A stretch of DNA of 64,000 nt, taken from positions 62,001-126,000 of IMG/VR virus record IMGVR_UViG_3300025645_000038; one strand, given 5' to 3'. The position numbers were made by a program, and so were the translations under genes. Shown in pieces: positions 45,239-54,443 of the stretch. Source of the DNA: a virus. Every line of letters starts with the position of its first letter. Positions within the stretch are counted from its first letter, which is position 1. Below the pieces are notes generated by a model. That model saw nothing but the letters and a program-made list of their open reading frames with translations, was not told where the DNA came from and did no database searches.

Positions 45239-45529
45239 ATGAGATACAAAAGTAATGTAATAAAAAAAGATAGAAACAATGTCAGATACTATAAACCAAG
45301 AATAGTACCTAACATACCTATAAAAGATAGTGATATTTTTATTTATCCATTATATGGTGATAGGTTTGATACATTAGCTCAAAGGTATTATGAAGACTCT
45401 AATCTTTGGTGGATTATTGCTAAAGCTAATGAAATCGGTAACGGTAAAATAGCTCCAAATCCTGAAAAAAAACTTAGAATACCAACAGAGATAGATGATA
45501 TATTAGAATCAATAAACAAAGCTAATTAA
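45239..45529 (+). CDS. 53: LysM-type baseplate protein (T4 gp53-like)
   Basis: 96 residues. GDRFDTLAQRYYEDSNLWWIIAKANEIGNGKIAPNPEKKLRIP is a LysM-like fold as found in T4-like gp53 baseplate wedge proteins and short tail LysM proteins (D-x-LD-x-LA-x-x-Y-x-G-x-x-x-WW-x-I-A-x-A-N). The N-terminus is a basic tail. T4 gp53 is 196 residues; many marine phages have this short form. It lies 9 bases after the tube-cap gene and 2 bases before the hub-like gene, within the baseplate operon. Likely binds the hub or contacts peptidoglycan. Confidence 0.75.
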   Translation: MRYKSNVIKKDRNNVRYYKPRIVPNIPIKDSDIFIYPLYGDRFDTLAQRYYEDSNLWWIIAKANEIGNGKIAPNPEKKLRIPTEIDDILESINKAN

Positions 45530-45531
45530 AT

Positions 45532-48500
45532 ATGTATACAAAGTTTATATCAAAACCCATTCAAGAAAAGTTGAAAGCTAAAGAACGAGCGCTCGCACGT
45601 TTAGGTAAACCATCACAACAACAACAGAATGACGACTCTTTGGAGCTAAAAGATTTAGCAAGTAGAACAATTTTCGTGAGAATGTGTTCTAACAAATCTA
45701 AAGTTCCAAATATATTAATATCAGGTGGTGAACACAACGAAAGGGGTATACCTTTAGGATTTGGAGATTCCTATAAAGATAGAACAGGTAATGTAGACGA
45801 AGAAGGTAATCCTATAGATAATTCTGGCATAAAAGCAGTGCCTGGTGTAAAGGATATTAGTGTTGAGTATAAAGGTGGATTTAAAGCTATTAGAGAGTGT
45901 ACAATAAATTGGACTGTACCTGCTATAGAAGATTTAGATAGATTAACACCATACTTTTTAACTGTTGGTAAGACAGTTGTTGTAGATTGGGGTTGGGTAA
46001 ATGCTAATAAAAAGAGTTTAAGGCAACAGATTGGTGTCGAACCTTTTATTCAAAGAAATATAGATGTTGCGAATAACACTGTAAACTATTCCGTTGACCA
46101 AGAGATATTTACAAATCCCCAACAAAGAGTTATAGAGGCTGGTGGTGATTATGATGCAATAGGTGGAAGGATAAAAAACTTTAATTATACTCTAAGAGAA
46201 GATGGTGGGTTTGATTGTATAACCACTATTACCGCTCTAGGTGCAGCCCTTTTCCATAAACCAGTAGATGTTAGTGGTGATAAACAAGGAACAAGAAAGT
46301 CTAAGAAAGATAATAGTCCTGTATTCACACCACCTGATACTTTGATTAATTTTTTACTTAATTTAAAGAATGTGCTTAAATACGATGTATTGGGTATAGA
46401 AAAAGACAGAGAATTTGAATCATTATACGAATTATCTAAAGGGGAAAGAGGATTGTATAGTAGTGCTGTTTACCATACAAGCTACTCACTTAGTGGTAAG
46501 AAAAAATTCGCTGTATCAAAAAATTTTTCTTGTATAATAGTTAATGATTCTAAAAATCCTGATGTTATTTTAACTGTTCATCCAGAAGGAAAAACTGATA
46601 TTTTCGTGACTTGGGGATATTTTGAAGACCAAATATTAAACAGATACTTATCTTACAGTGGTGGTTCAGAAGATGGTTCTGGAATAAAAATGACTATGAG
46701 AAGTACAGATACAATTTTAGATGCAGAAGGAAAGGCTATTTCTACTGAAGATTTAGATGGAGCTATTATTGAAAGATATGGTGTGAATTTAGACATACCA
46801 TCTGACGATTATAACTCCACATTAAAACAGACTACTCTAATTAGATATCCGTCTTTACTTTATCCTACAGACCCAATGAAGTTTTTTATTTTAGAGACAA
46901 ACTCATTGATTGTCGCTACTGATAAGAAAACAGGAGCTATTAGTGAAGAGGGTTTGAAAACATCTTTTTTCAAAGAGAAACTTCAGGCTGCAGGGGATGT
47001 CAAAAAAAGAATTAAAGAGTTTTTACACGCTTTTTTAGATATGGGATTTCAAAACAAAGCTGACTTTTCTTCTAAATCATTTAATGCACAGAACATTGGA
47101 ACTCGTGGTAAAGGTAAACTTAGAAATATATACGTTAATATAAAAGAGATACAGAGAGCATTTGGTATAACTAATGCCGATTCTAATGATACGACTAAAA
47201 ATAATGTGAGTCCACCTGGAACCATCGGCGCAGCTATGACAAATCTTCTTAATGAACTTAATGGTAATTTTCATAATTGTTGGGATTTTGATTTAGCGGT
47301 TGACCAATACGATTCGACAAATATAAAAGTTGTAGATAAATCCGATACAAATACTGATAACCCTAAATACACAACTTATGAGGGCGGGGTAGATGATAAA
47401 GAGGGTAGGAACAGTCACAAGGTTCAAGACTTGGGTTTATTTAAGTTTCCATCATTTAAGATAGGCAGTATAGTCAAGACACAGAATTTAGAATTTAAGA
47501 TTCCTGACGCACAAGCAATCACGATACTATATGGTTCTAATAAAGAAAAAGGACAAAGTGATTCCTCTGCTAAATCACGATTGGATAAACTCTTTAGGTT
47601 GGATAAAGTAGATACTGATAAAGATCCTTACGCAGATAAATTTTTAGAAAGTTTGGAAACATCAAACTTTAAGGTAGAAGATAAAGTTATAGGTGAAGCT
47701 ACCCAGAGTATAGTTGTTAGTAGACGGGTGGGTAGTTATCAATCGGATGAAAATTCAAAAATTGTTGAGGGAGAAGGTATATCTCTGAATATCAAAGAAT
47801 CTCCGTATGAGTGGAAACGATACTTACCTGATGTTGAAAAGACTGATAAACCCGATTCTAATCCAAAAACAACAACTAATTATGAAGTAGACGATTTTGG
47901 TAATCTTAAATATGTGACTAGAAAAATAACGAAAGACGGAAAAAATCCCATACATTTATCTCGCGATAATACTTTCTATAGTTACGATACAACAAACAAA
48001 ACATTAGTATTAGAATCAAATGCACAAGGTGCTTTAAATAGTTACATAAATGCTAGTTCACCGACTGCTGAGTACGATGTCAACTCTTTGATACCAGCAG
48101 ATTTAACTTTAGAAATAGATGGTACAGGAGGTATAATACCAGGTGACATAATTCAAACCGACTACATACAGAACAAATATAAAGCTTCCATCTCATTTAC
48201 AGACTTAAAAGGAAAAAGAACAGACGCAGGTCCTTTGACTTATTTTCAGCTATTCGGAGTTACTCAAAAGATAGACCCGAGTGGTTGGAAGACAGAACTA
48301 ACAAGTAAAATGAGAATCAATTATATAAATGATGGTATAGACTTAGAGTACAAAGTTCCTGTTGATAATCCCCTTAATCCCAAAACATCCACAATCCAAA
48401 ATTCAGACGAACCTGAAAGACCATTTATTTCAATACCAATAGAAGAAGAGGATATAGTAGGTGACCAAGTACTAGATGATTTAGATTTTGAAGATATTCC

Positions 48501-49512
48501 GGAGTTTCAAGAAATACCAGCTCCTGTGAGTAGACCAAACATACCAGTTCCTATTGATGATGAGGACATTGCAGATGACGTTGAATTAGAAGATTTAGAC
48601 TTTGATGAAATACCACCTTGGATACCACCACCTTACCCATCTACATTATCTTTGAGAAGAGCTAAAATTGAAATAGAAAACCAACCGGAGAGAGTTCCTG
48701 ATGAGTCTCCACCTGATGTTCCACTAATTCCTGTAGGTGGTATGTTATCATCTGAAGATATAAATGCTCTTATAGCACAAGGACTTGAAAGTAGTAATAT
48801 ATCAGGCAACAGTACAGACTTAGTAGAGTACCCACCTGAACCAGACCCAAGAGCTGAACCAGCTCTACCATCTCAACCGATAAGAAGAGGTGGGGATTAT
48901 GGTAATCTAGATCCATTATCTTTACTTGACCAGATAAAGTCACAGAAGATTATATATGTTCAACCAGCTCCTGAGCTAACCAATGAAACTGGAGAAGTTC
49001 AGAAACCACAAAGGTTTGAAGCACCACAAGTAGAAGAGCTTAACTTTGAAAGTCCTGTTGAGGCTACGATTGCTGTAAATGAAAATATTAAGAAAGAGTT
49101 ACCAAAGGAGATAGTGGTTGCAACTCCACAAGAGTTGAACTTCATCGAAAAGAAGTCTACATACAACTTCAGTCTTGACCATAATCGAATACTTTACAAT
49201 CTAAGAGAGGATTGGAGACCTTTATACAAAAAAACTAATGGTAGTTTGACCGGTGCTAGATTTTCAGGTAAAGGTGAGGATAGGGTTGAGAATACATTGG
49301 TCAGAAGTGGACAACCAAAAGAGATAAGACAAGCTTATTGGGATGCTTACATTGAAGGTAAGAATGAAAGTGGTAAATCACAAACTAAATTTGTGGATAA
49401 GGATAATTTTACAATATTTCCTCCTGTACAACCAACAGGTGATTTATTAAGAAGAGAAAGAGATACTTATTGGTATGGGGAGTGGAATCCAGGATACACA
49501 CCACCATCATAG
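45532..49512 (+). CDS. Large baseplate hub-like structural protein
   Basis: 1,326 residues. The N-terminal region (SVEYKGGFKAIRECTINWTVPAIEDLDRLTPYFLTVGKTVVVDWGWVN) and GGRIKNFNYTLREDGGFDCITTI describe the beta-barrel start of phage hub proteins. A middle segment (LRNIYVNIKEIQRAFG ... LLNELNGNFHNCWDFDL) and SLIPADLTLEIDGTGGIIPGDIIQ ... YFQLFGVTQKIDPSGWKTEL continue the hub pattern. From ~residue 960 on is a proline/acid-rich tail with two similar blocks (RPFISIPIEEEDI / RPNIPVPIDDEDI). Context (after gp48- and gp53-like genes) suggests the gp27 role. T4 gp27 is only 391 residues, so the identity is provisional. Confidence 0.55.
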   Translation: MYTKFISKPIQEKLKAKERALARLGKPSQQQQNDDSLELKDLASRTIFVRMCSNKSKVPNILISGGEHNERGIPLGFGDSYKDRTGNVDEEGNPIDNSGIKAVPGVKDISVEYKGGFKAIRECTINWTVPAIEDLDRLTPYFLTVGKTVVVDWGWVNANKKSLRQQIGVEPFIQRNIDVANNTVNYSVDQEIFTNPQQRVIEAGGDYDAIGGRIKNFNYTLREDGGFDCITTITALGAALFHKPVDVSGDKQGTRKSKKDNSPVFTPPDTLINFLLNLKNVLKYDVLGIEKDREFESLYELSKGERGLYSSAVYHTSYSLSGKKKFAVSKNFSCIIVNDSKNPDVILTVHPEGKTDIFVTWGYFEDQILNRYLSYSGGSEDGSGIKMTMRSTDTILDAEGKAISTEDLDGAIIERYGVNLDIPSDDYNSTLKQTTLIRYPSLLYPTDPMKFFILETNSLIVATDKKTGAISEEGLKTSFFKEKLQAAGDVKKRIKEFLHAFLDMGFQNKADFSSKSFNAQNIGTRGKGKLRNIYVNIKEIQRAFGITNADSNDTTKNNVSPPGTIGAAMTNLLNELNGNFHNCWDFDLAVDQYDSTNIKVVDKSDTNTDNPKYTTYEGGVDDKEGRNSHKVQDLGLFKFPSFKIGSIVKTQNLEFKIPDAQAITILYGSNKEKGQSDSSAKSRLDKLFRLDKVDTDKDPYADKFLESLETSNFKVEDKVIGEATQSIVVSRRVGSYQSDENSKIVEGEGISLNIKESPYEWKRYLPDVEKTDKPDSNPKTTTNYEVDDFGNLKYVTRKITKDGKNPIHLSRDNTFYSYDTTNKTLVLESNAQGALNSYINASSPTAEYDVNSLIPADLTLEIDGTGGIIPGDIIQTDYIQNKYKASISFTDLKGKRTDAGPLTYFQLFGVTQKIDPSGWKTELTSKMRINYINDGIDLEYKVPVDNPLNPKTSTIQNSDEPERPFISIPIEEEDIVGDQVLDDLDFEDIPEFQEIPAPVSRPNIPVPIDDEDIADDVELEDLDFDEIPPWIPPPYPSTLSLRRAKIEIENQPERVPDESPPDVPLIPVGGMLSSEDINALIAQGLESSNISGNSTDLVEYPPEPDPRAEPALPSQPIRRGGDYGNLDPLSLLDQIKSQKIIYVQPAPELTNETGEVQKPQRFEAPQVEELNFESPVEATIAVNENIKKELPKEIVVATPQELNFIEKKSTYNFSLDHNRILYNLREDWRPLYKKTNGSLTGARFSGKGEDRVENTLVRSGQPKEIRQAYWDAYIEGKNESGKSQTKFVDKDNFTIFPPVQPTGDLLRRERDTYWYGEWNPGYTPPS

Positions 49513-49522
49513 GAGATAAAGA

Positions 49523-50311
49523 ATGAGTGTTCAACTACAAGAATTTTTAGAAAAAAGAAGTAATAAGCTACCAAGAGTATCTCCTGCTATATCTGCTATA
49601 CACGAAAATACGGACAGAGTAGAAAAGAATAAGGTTGCTAAAGAGAAAGAATTTTACTCTAAAAGAGGAAAGTATATTTCAAAAGGATCTCTTTATCATG
49701 TACACTATACAAAAGATTTAGAGGTTCATTATATGACTGGTGGAGAACACAACGAAAGAACTCAGTTGATATTTAGAAAGAGTATTTTTGATAGCGACTT
49801 TGATTACTACAATACTTTAAACAAACAAGAGGTTGTACAATTAAAATCAACATCTAAACCACCAACCGAAGATGATTACAAGAATGGTACGATGACTAGA
49901 TACTTTGCTAAAAAAGCTAACGATACAAGGTCACCAGCATTCGAAGTTTCAGAAGATGATTTTGAATCATCACCTATGTACAACTTTGTATCATTACGCT
50001 GGTATATTAGAGGAAATAAGATTAGGGTTACTAAGTCAAATCAGAGAGAAATAAAGGTGGCTTCAATAAAGATACCTAACATTGGTAAGTTGCTACCTAT
50101 TCTACAATACTATCGTTCAGATTCTAAAGTTGGTGTTAGACAATCGATAATCGATAGGTTAGGAATAACAAGTGAACAAGGAGAGGCTCAACAAGAAACT
50201 ACCACAACAACACAAACAACAACTACTCCAAAAACTAATACACAACAAAACGCACCAACTGGTACTCCACCAGAAGTAATAACGCGTGGGGCTTACGGTG
50301 CTGGTAATTAA
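49523..50311 (+). CDS. Baseplate-region protein of unknown function
   Basis: 262 residues with TAGGAG at 49510-49515. No family recognised. Residues ~52-82 contain GSLYHVHYTKDLEVHYMTGGEHNERTQLIF; the GGEHNER heptad also occurs near residue 64 of the preceding hub-like protein. FVSLRWYIRGNKIRVTKSNQREI is beta-rich. The last ~45 residues are a Thr/Gln/Pro low-complexity tail ending GAYGAGN. The Y-H-V-H-Y and M-T-G-G-E-H pattern is reminiscent of short membrane-piercing or spike-associated proteins in marine phages, but that is only a hint. Last gene of the structural block. Confidence 0.55.
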   Translation: MSVQLQEFLEKRSNKLPRVSPAISAIHENTDRVEKNKVAKEKEFYSKRGKYISKGSLYHVHYTKDLEVHYMTGGEHNERTQLIFRKSIFDSDFDYYNTLNKQEVVQLKSTSKPPTEDDYKNGTMTRYFAKKANDTRSPAFEVSEDDFESSPMYNFVSLRWYIRGNKIRVTKSNQREIKVASIKIPNIGKLLPILQYYRSDSKVGVRQSIIDRLGITSEQGEAQQETTTTTQTTTTPKTNTQQNAPTGTPPEVITRGAYGAGN

Positions 50312-50362
50312 TTTACATTTTGGGTTATCTATATAATACTTATATACAAATAGAGGTTACAT

Positions 50363-51064
50363 ATGAAAAGTAAAGTTTTAGACAAAGGCTTTATTGAGGT
50401 TATTGATTCGTTAGGAAACGATTTAACAGTCGTCAATTCAGCTAGAGTATCATTCGGTAAAAGAAAAACAAAGTTCGATAAGTCAGACGAAAGACTTGTT
50501 CGTTATCTTGCTAAACACAAACACTATTCACCATTCAGACATTTACAAGTTCAGTTCCATTTAAAAGCACCTGAGTTCGTGATGAGACAATGGTATAAAC
50601 ATGTAGTTGGGATAGAGACTACATCTAATAGTTCTACTAAAGACCATGCTTGGAATGAAATAAGTGGAAGATATGTTGAGTATGATGAGTTTTACGAACC
50701 AACCATTTACAGAAAACAATCTGATGATAACAAACAAGCATCAGAAGGTCAGTTTGAAGGTCAGTCTGAAATAGCAATAGCTGCTAATTGGAAACAAGCA
50801 CATAGTATGACTTTGACTGCTTACAAAAATATGATAGATGCTGGTATGGCTAAAGAACAAGCTCGTTGTATATTACCACTTACATTATACACAGAGGTAT
50901 ATTGGACAGCTTCCTTTCAGGCCGTAATGAATTTTATTGAGTTGAGAAACGAAAAGACTGCACAGATAGAGATACAAGATTATGCTAAGGTTCTATTAGA
51001 TTTAATGTTAGAGGTTTATCCGATGACAACTAAACTATGGGCTGAGGCACACGATTGGTTATAG
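50363..51064 (+). CDS. thyX: Flavin-dependent thymidylate synthase ThyX
   Basis: 233 residues. ThyX makes dTMP from dUMP using FAD, NADPH and methylene-tetrahydrofolate, supplying phage DNA synthesis. Seen: SARVSFGKRK near the N-terminus; HYSPFRHLQVQFHLKAPEFVMRQWYKH (residues ~54-80); then WNEISGRYVEY (97-107), the second half of the ThyX motif; and GMAKEQARCILPLTLYTEVYWTASFQAVMNFIELR, the substrate-binding end typical of the family. The signature R-H-R-x-x-S-x-N-E-x-S-x-R-Y is split: about 12 extra residues separate His80 from Asn98. Shine-Dalgarno AGAGG at 50351-50355. It overlaps the polymerase gene by 10 bases. Confidence 0.93.
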   Translation: MKSKVLDKGFIEVIDSLGNDLTVVNSARVSFGKRKTKFDKSDERLVRYLAKHKHYSPFRHLQVQFHLKAPEFVMRQWYKHVVGIETTSNSSTKDHAWNEISGRYVEYDEFYEPTIYRKQSDDNKQASEGQFEGQSEIAIAANWKQAHSMTLTAYKNMIDAGMAKEQARCILPLTLYTEVYWTASFQAVMNFIELRNEKTAQIEIQDYAKVLLDLMLEVYPMTTKLWAEAHDWL

Positions 51065-52359
51065 TAGAAACAAAGAAAGAGTATAGAAAGTTTGCTAGGA
51101 TATTCAGTAAAGAGGATTCCATAGTTATACCAATCGAATGTGATTTTAATAAACATCCAAGAAGTACTAGATTGTGTATACTCTATGTAAAAACTATAGA
51201 TAAAGATTCCAAAGAATATATCCTACCATTTAGACATTCAGATACTCTTAACTTAGAAGAGCATATCATTGATAGTCTTTGGACTCCCAAAAATGTTTAC
51301 ACTCACGATAAGAAGAAGCTACTACATTTCTTTGATTGGAAGAACACACACGATGTACAGATGAATCATTACTTAGAAAAGAACGAACCATTGTCTATAG
51401 ATGATATATTGACAAATGCACATGAATACTTTTATAGAAAGTATTATGGTAAGTCTAACATAAATTGTGTGATACCTATCATGAAGCATTTAGAATGGTG
51501 TAGGAAAGTGGTAGAGGTTCTAAAGGTAGCTGGTATCATTGGACTGAAAGAAACTCAATCGGTGTATAACATTTATAATGAGGATGTATTGGAGAACCTA
51601 CAAAAGATAGAATCAAATGGATTACAGACTGTAGATGGTATGGTATATTCAGAATACAATCCTTACACCGCTACAGGCCGCCCATCAAATAGATTCGGTG
51701 GTTTAAACTTTGCTGCTCTTAATAAGAAGGATGGTAGTAGAAAGAAGTTTGTAAGTAGATATGGTAAAGAGGGTATGTTGGTAGAGATGGATTATGATGC
51801 TTATCATCTAAGATTGATCGGTGAGGTAGTAGACTATCAGTTTCCAAAGGGTTCGGTACATAATCATATGGCTAAATTATATGATACCGATTATGACGAA
51901 GCAAAGTCTTTATCATTTCAGTTTTTGTATGGTCATATACCTGATGAGGTGATAAAAACCAATCCGTTTTTCGCTAAAGTTCAAGTATATATAGATGAGG
52001 TTTGGAGTCAATATAAATCAATGAATTTCATAGAATCTTATATTTATAATAAGAGAATATATAAGAAAAATCTGTCTGATATGAACAAAAATAAGGTATT
52101 TAACTATCTTATACAGTTAATGGAAACAGAGAATAATATGAAGATACTAACAGAGCTTCTACCTAAAATAGATGGTTACAAAAGTAAATTAGTTCTGTAT
52201 AGTTACGATTCATTTTTATTTGACTTTTACCTGCCAGATGGATTAGATTTTCTACAGAAGGTAAAAGGTATTATTGAACAAAAGGGTAAGTTTCCAGTCA
52301 AAGTTGGCAAAGGTTGGAACTATCATGAAATGGAAGATATAACGAGGAAGTTTAAATGA
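51055..52359 (+). CDS. Short family A DNA polymerase
   Basis: 434 residues from TTG 51055 (overlapping thyX). Family A core: YTATGRPSNRFGGLNFAAL (205-222), motif A MDYDAYHLRLIGE (245-257, Asp246 and Arg253), finger-helix motif B reduced to AKSLSFQFLYGH (283-294), and motif C YSYDSFLFDF (382-391), where bacterial Pol I has VHDE. The N-terminal ~110 residues (IVIPIECDF, NVYTHDKKKLLHF, DVQMNHYL) resemble the three exonuclease motifs of a 3'-5' domain, but the metal-binding acids look incomplete. At 434 residues it is much shorter than usual family A enzymes. T4 itself uses family B gp43, so this is a replacement, adjoining T4-type replication genes. Confidence 0.85.
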   Translation: MVIVETKKEYRKFARIFSKEDSIVIPIECDFNKHPRSTRLCILYVKTIDKDSKEYILPFRHSDTLNLEEHIIDSLWTPKNVYTHDKKKLLHFFDWKNTHDVQMNHYLEKNEPLSIDDILTNAHEYFYRKYYGKSNINCVIPIMKHLEWCRKVVEVLKVAGIIGLKETQSVYNIYNEDVLENLQKIESNGLQTVDGMVYSEYNPYTATGRPSNRFGGLNFAALNKKDGSRKKFVSRYGKEGMLVEMDYDAYHLRLIGEVVDYQFPKGSVHNHMAKLYDTDYDEAKSLSFQFLYGHIPDEVIKTNPFFAKVQVYIDEVWSQYKSMNFIESYIYNKRIYKKNLSDMNKNKVFNYLIQLMETENNMKILTELLPKIDGYKSKLVLYSYDSFLFDFYLPDGLDFLQKVKGIIEQKGKFPVKVGKGWNYHEMEDITRKFK

Positions 52360-54443
52360 TTACAGATTTAAATGAAATATTAGTAGAATGGTCTTATCGT
52401 ACAAGCGATGGTAAGCCAGATGTAAAGAATAATGCTAAGTTGATAATACTAGAGTCAGTACTGAATGACTTTGGTTGGAGTAGAGAAGCGAGAGCTGAGT
52501 TGTTAAATACGTTGATGGAAGTGGACATAGTTAGAAAAAAACAACCAGATGGAAGTATGGGCTCTTCATACACAGTACAAAAACACAATCCTGAAAAAGG
52601 ACAGGTTTTAGTAACAAAGAATGCTTCCGATGATGCTGTTGCTAAAGTGACAAAGGGTAAAGTAGATAAAGAAAAAGACAAAGGTGAAGAAAAACCAAAG
52701 GATAATGAAGAAGGGCCAAAAGTCTCTATGTCTAACACAATAGATAGAGGTGGAGATAGTAAGGTTAAAAATTTAGCATTTAAATATGGTTTTAAAGAGG
52801 TAAAAGATAAAGATGGAAATACTATATTTAAACCTGCGCCAGGTAATGCAGGTTCATTGTTAAATGAGGTTGTTTCAGGTGAAGTCGCACAGATGCTTGA
52901 AGAGAATCCAAATTTATCAGATGAAGAGCTTATTGATATATTGGAAGATAGATTTGGTGAAACTGAATTATTTAAAAGTAAAGGCAAAAATGGAAATTCA
53001 GGTAGTAAACTTGCAGGAGGACTAACAAAAAAAGATATTGATGTTCCTGAAGGAAAAAATGTTGGTTTGTATAGTAAATTATTCTTAGCTGTAAAGAGTG
53101 GAAGAAGAAAACATAACAAAGCTGTAGATAAAGCTGAGAAAAGAGGTTTTAAAAATCCAAAGATGGAAAACTACTACGGTCACTCATCATCATTTGACGC
53201 GATGGTGGATGCTATTAAGGACAAACAAGTGATTGGTCCCGAAGGTGAAAAAATATCACAAGAAGAGGCAGAAGAATTAATTAGGTCAGGTGGTGGTGGA
53301 GATAACCCATCGGATACTGGAACATTGGTATTTGATGAAGCTTCTAATAAAGTTATAATGCTATTTCACTCCGATAAAGATAGTTTAGATGCGATTGTCG
53401 CACAATCAAGCGCAAACGCAGAAGCTGTAGCAAATGAAAAAAATGTTGATAGGCTGGTTAAAGATGGTAAAATTACAGAAGAACAAGCTGAAGCAGTTAA
53501 GGGTAAAAATAGAGAGTTGGTAGATACTTTAGATGATACAGAAAAAGAATTGAAACAAGTGGTTACAGGTCCAGGTAAGTGGTTTCAGAAAAATGTAGAA
53601 CCAAAAGATGCAATTAATAGTATAAAGAATGATGAGAATCTTGATGGTAGTAAAGATAAAAATGCAACATCTACAAAGTGGAAATCTGTTGTTAACCAAA
53701 GAGGTGAACTAAATTCAAAATTGAGAAAATATTTACCGGATGGAGTAAACCATAGAACTGTAACTGATGAACAAGCCTTAGATGCATTCTTAAAATTTAT
53801 GGCTGATGAAGATAAGGGAGTAGATGTAAAAGGTAATCCTATAGAACCAACTGATGACCAAGTAACATTGATGGAAAGATTAAATTCAAGGTTTGTCGAA
53901 AAAGGTGCACCTGATATATTTACTCAATTAGAAGATATAAGAAATAGAACATTACAAGCCCAAAGAGATTTCACAAAAGATAATGATGAAATAAAAATAG
54001 ATGTAGATGGTAAAGAAGTAGGATTAGGAACATTTTTAGAGGGTGGAACTGTGTGGAAACAATTTCATTTGGAAGCATCCAATTCTGATTCAAAGACAGG
54101 TGTTCATAAGTATCCTGGTATGTTTGAAACTAATCACGCTGGACTTGCAGTTGATGGCGAGACGTTGGTTGGTTGTATGGGTGGTGATGTTAAAAACAAA
54201 AATGATTTCGTAACTCGTTTAGAAGTTGGTGATATTGAAGCACAAAAAGGTGTTAGTGGAACACAAAAAGGATTAACTACAGGTGGAAAAAGATTAGTGT
54301 ATGCTATAACTGCTGGTGGTGAAAAAATTGAAATAGGTCAGAAAACAATGAGAACAAAACGAGGTAAAACAGGTAAATTAGCAACCGATTACAAGTGGTC
54401 TAAAGATATGAAAGATTGTTTTTCTAAAAAGGGAAAGAAGTAA
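52356..54443 (+). CDS. Large conserved marine-phage protein of unknown function
   Basis: 695 residues. Start ATG overlaps the polymerase stop (ATGA at 52356). The N-terminus (LNEILVEWSYRTSDGKPDVKNNAKLIILESVLNDFGWS) belongs to a family I recall from many marine T4-like phages (LNE-[IV]-L-x-EW-[SA]-Y/W-R...G-x-P). A Lys/Glu-rich linker (residues ~80-125) follows, then a mixed alpha/beta body with YYGHSSSFDAMVDAI, GTLVFDEASNKVIMLFHSDKDS (near 325) and a C-terminal region with YPGMFETNHAGLAVDGETLVGCMGG. No known catalytic motif is evident. In such phages it often neighbours replication or baseplate genes; the role is unknown. Confidence 0.7.
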   Translation: MITDLNEILVEWSYRTSDGKPDVKNNAKLIILESVLNDFGWSREARAELLNTLMEVDIVRKKQPDGSMGSSYTVQKHNPEKGQVLVTKNASDDAVAKVTKGKVDKEKDKGEEKPKDNEEGPKVSMSNTIDRGGDSKVKNLAFKYGFKEVKDKDGNTIFKPAPGNAGSLLNEVVSGEVAQMLEENPNLSDEELIDILEDRFGETELFKSKGKNGNSGSKLAGGLTKKDIDVPEGKNVGLYSKLFLAVKSGRRKHNKAVDKAEKRGFKNPKMENYYGHSSSFDAMVDAIKDKQVIGPEGEKISQEEAEELIRSGGGGDNPSDTGTLVFDEASNKVIMLFHSDKDSLDAIVAQSSANAEAVANEKNVDRLVKDGKITEEQAEAVKGKNRELVDTLDDTEKELKQVVTGPGKWFQKNVEPKDAINSIKNDENLDGSKDKNATSTKWKSVVNQRGELNSKLRKYLPDGVNHRTVTDEQALDAFLKFMADEDKGVDVKGNPIEPTDDQVTLMERLNSRFVEKGAPDIFTQLEDIRNRTLQAQRDFTKDNDEIKIDVDGKEVGLGTFLEGGTVWKQFHLEASNSDSKTGVHKYPGMFETNHAGLAVDGETLVGCMGGDVKNKNDFVTRLEVGDIEAQKGVSGTQKGLTTGGKRLVYAITAGGEKIEIGQKTMRTKRGKTGKLATDYKWSKDMKDCFSKKGKK

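Noticed and set aside
52394-53119. 241-codon open frame on the minus strand
   Set aside because: It lies wholly inside the 695-residue + strand gene, has a Ser/Leu/Phe/Pro-rich shadow composition, no Shine-Dalgarno, and every other gene is on the + strand.
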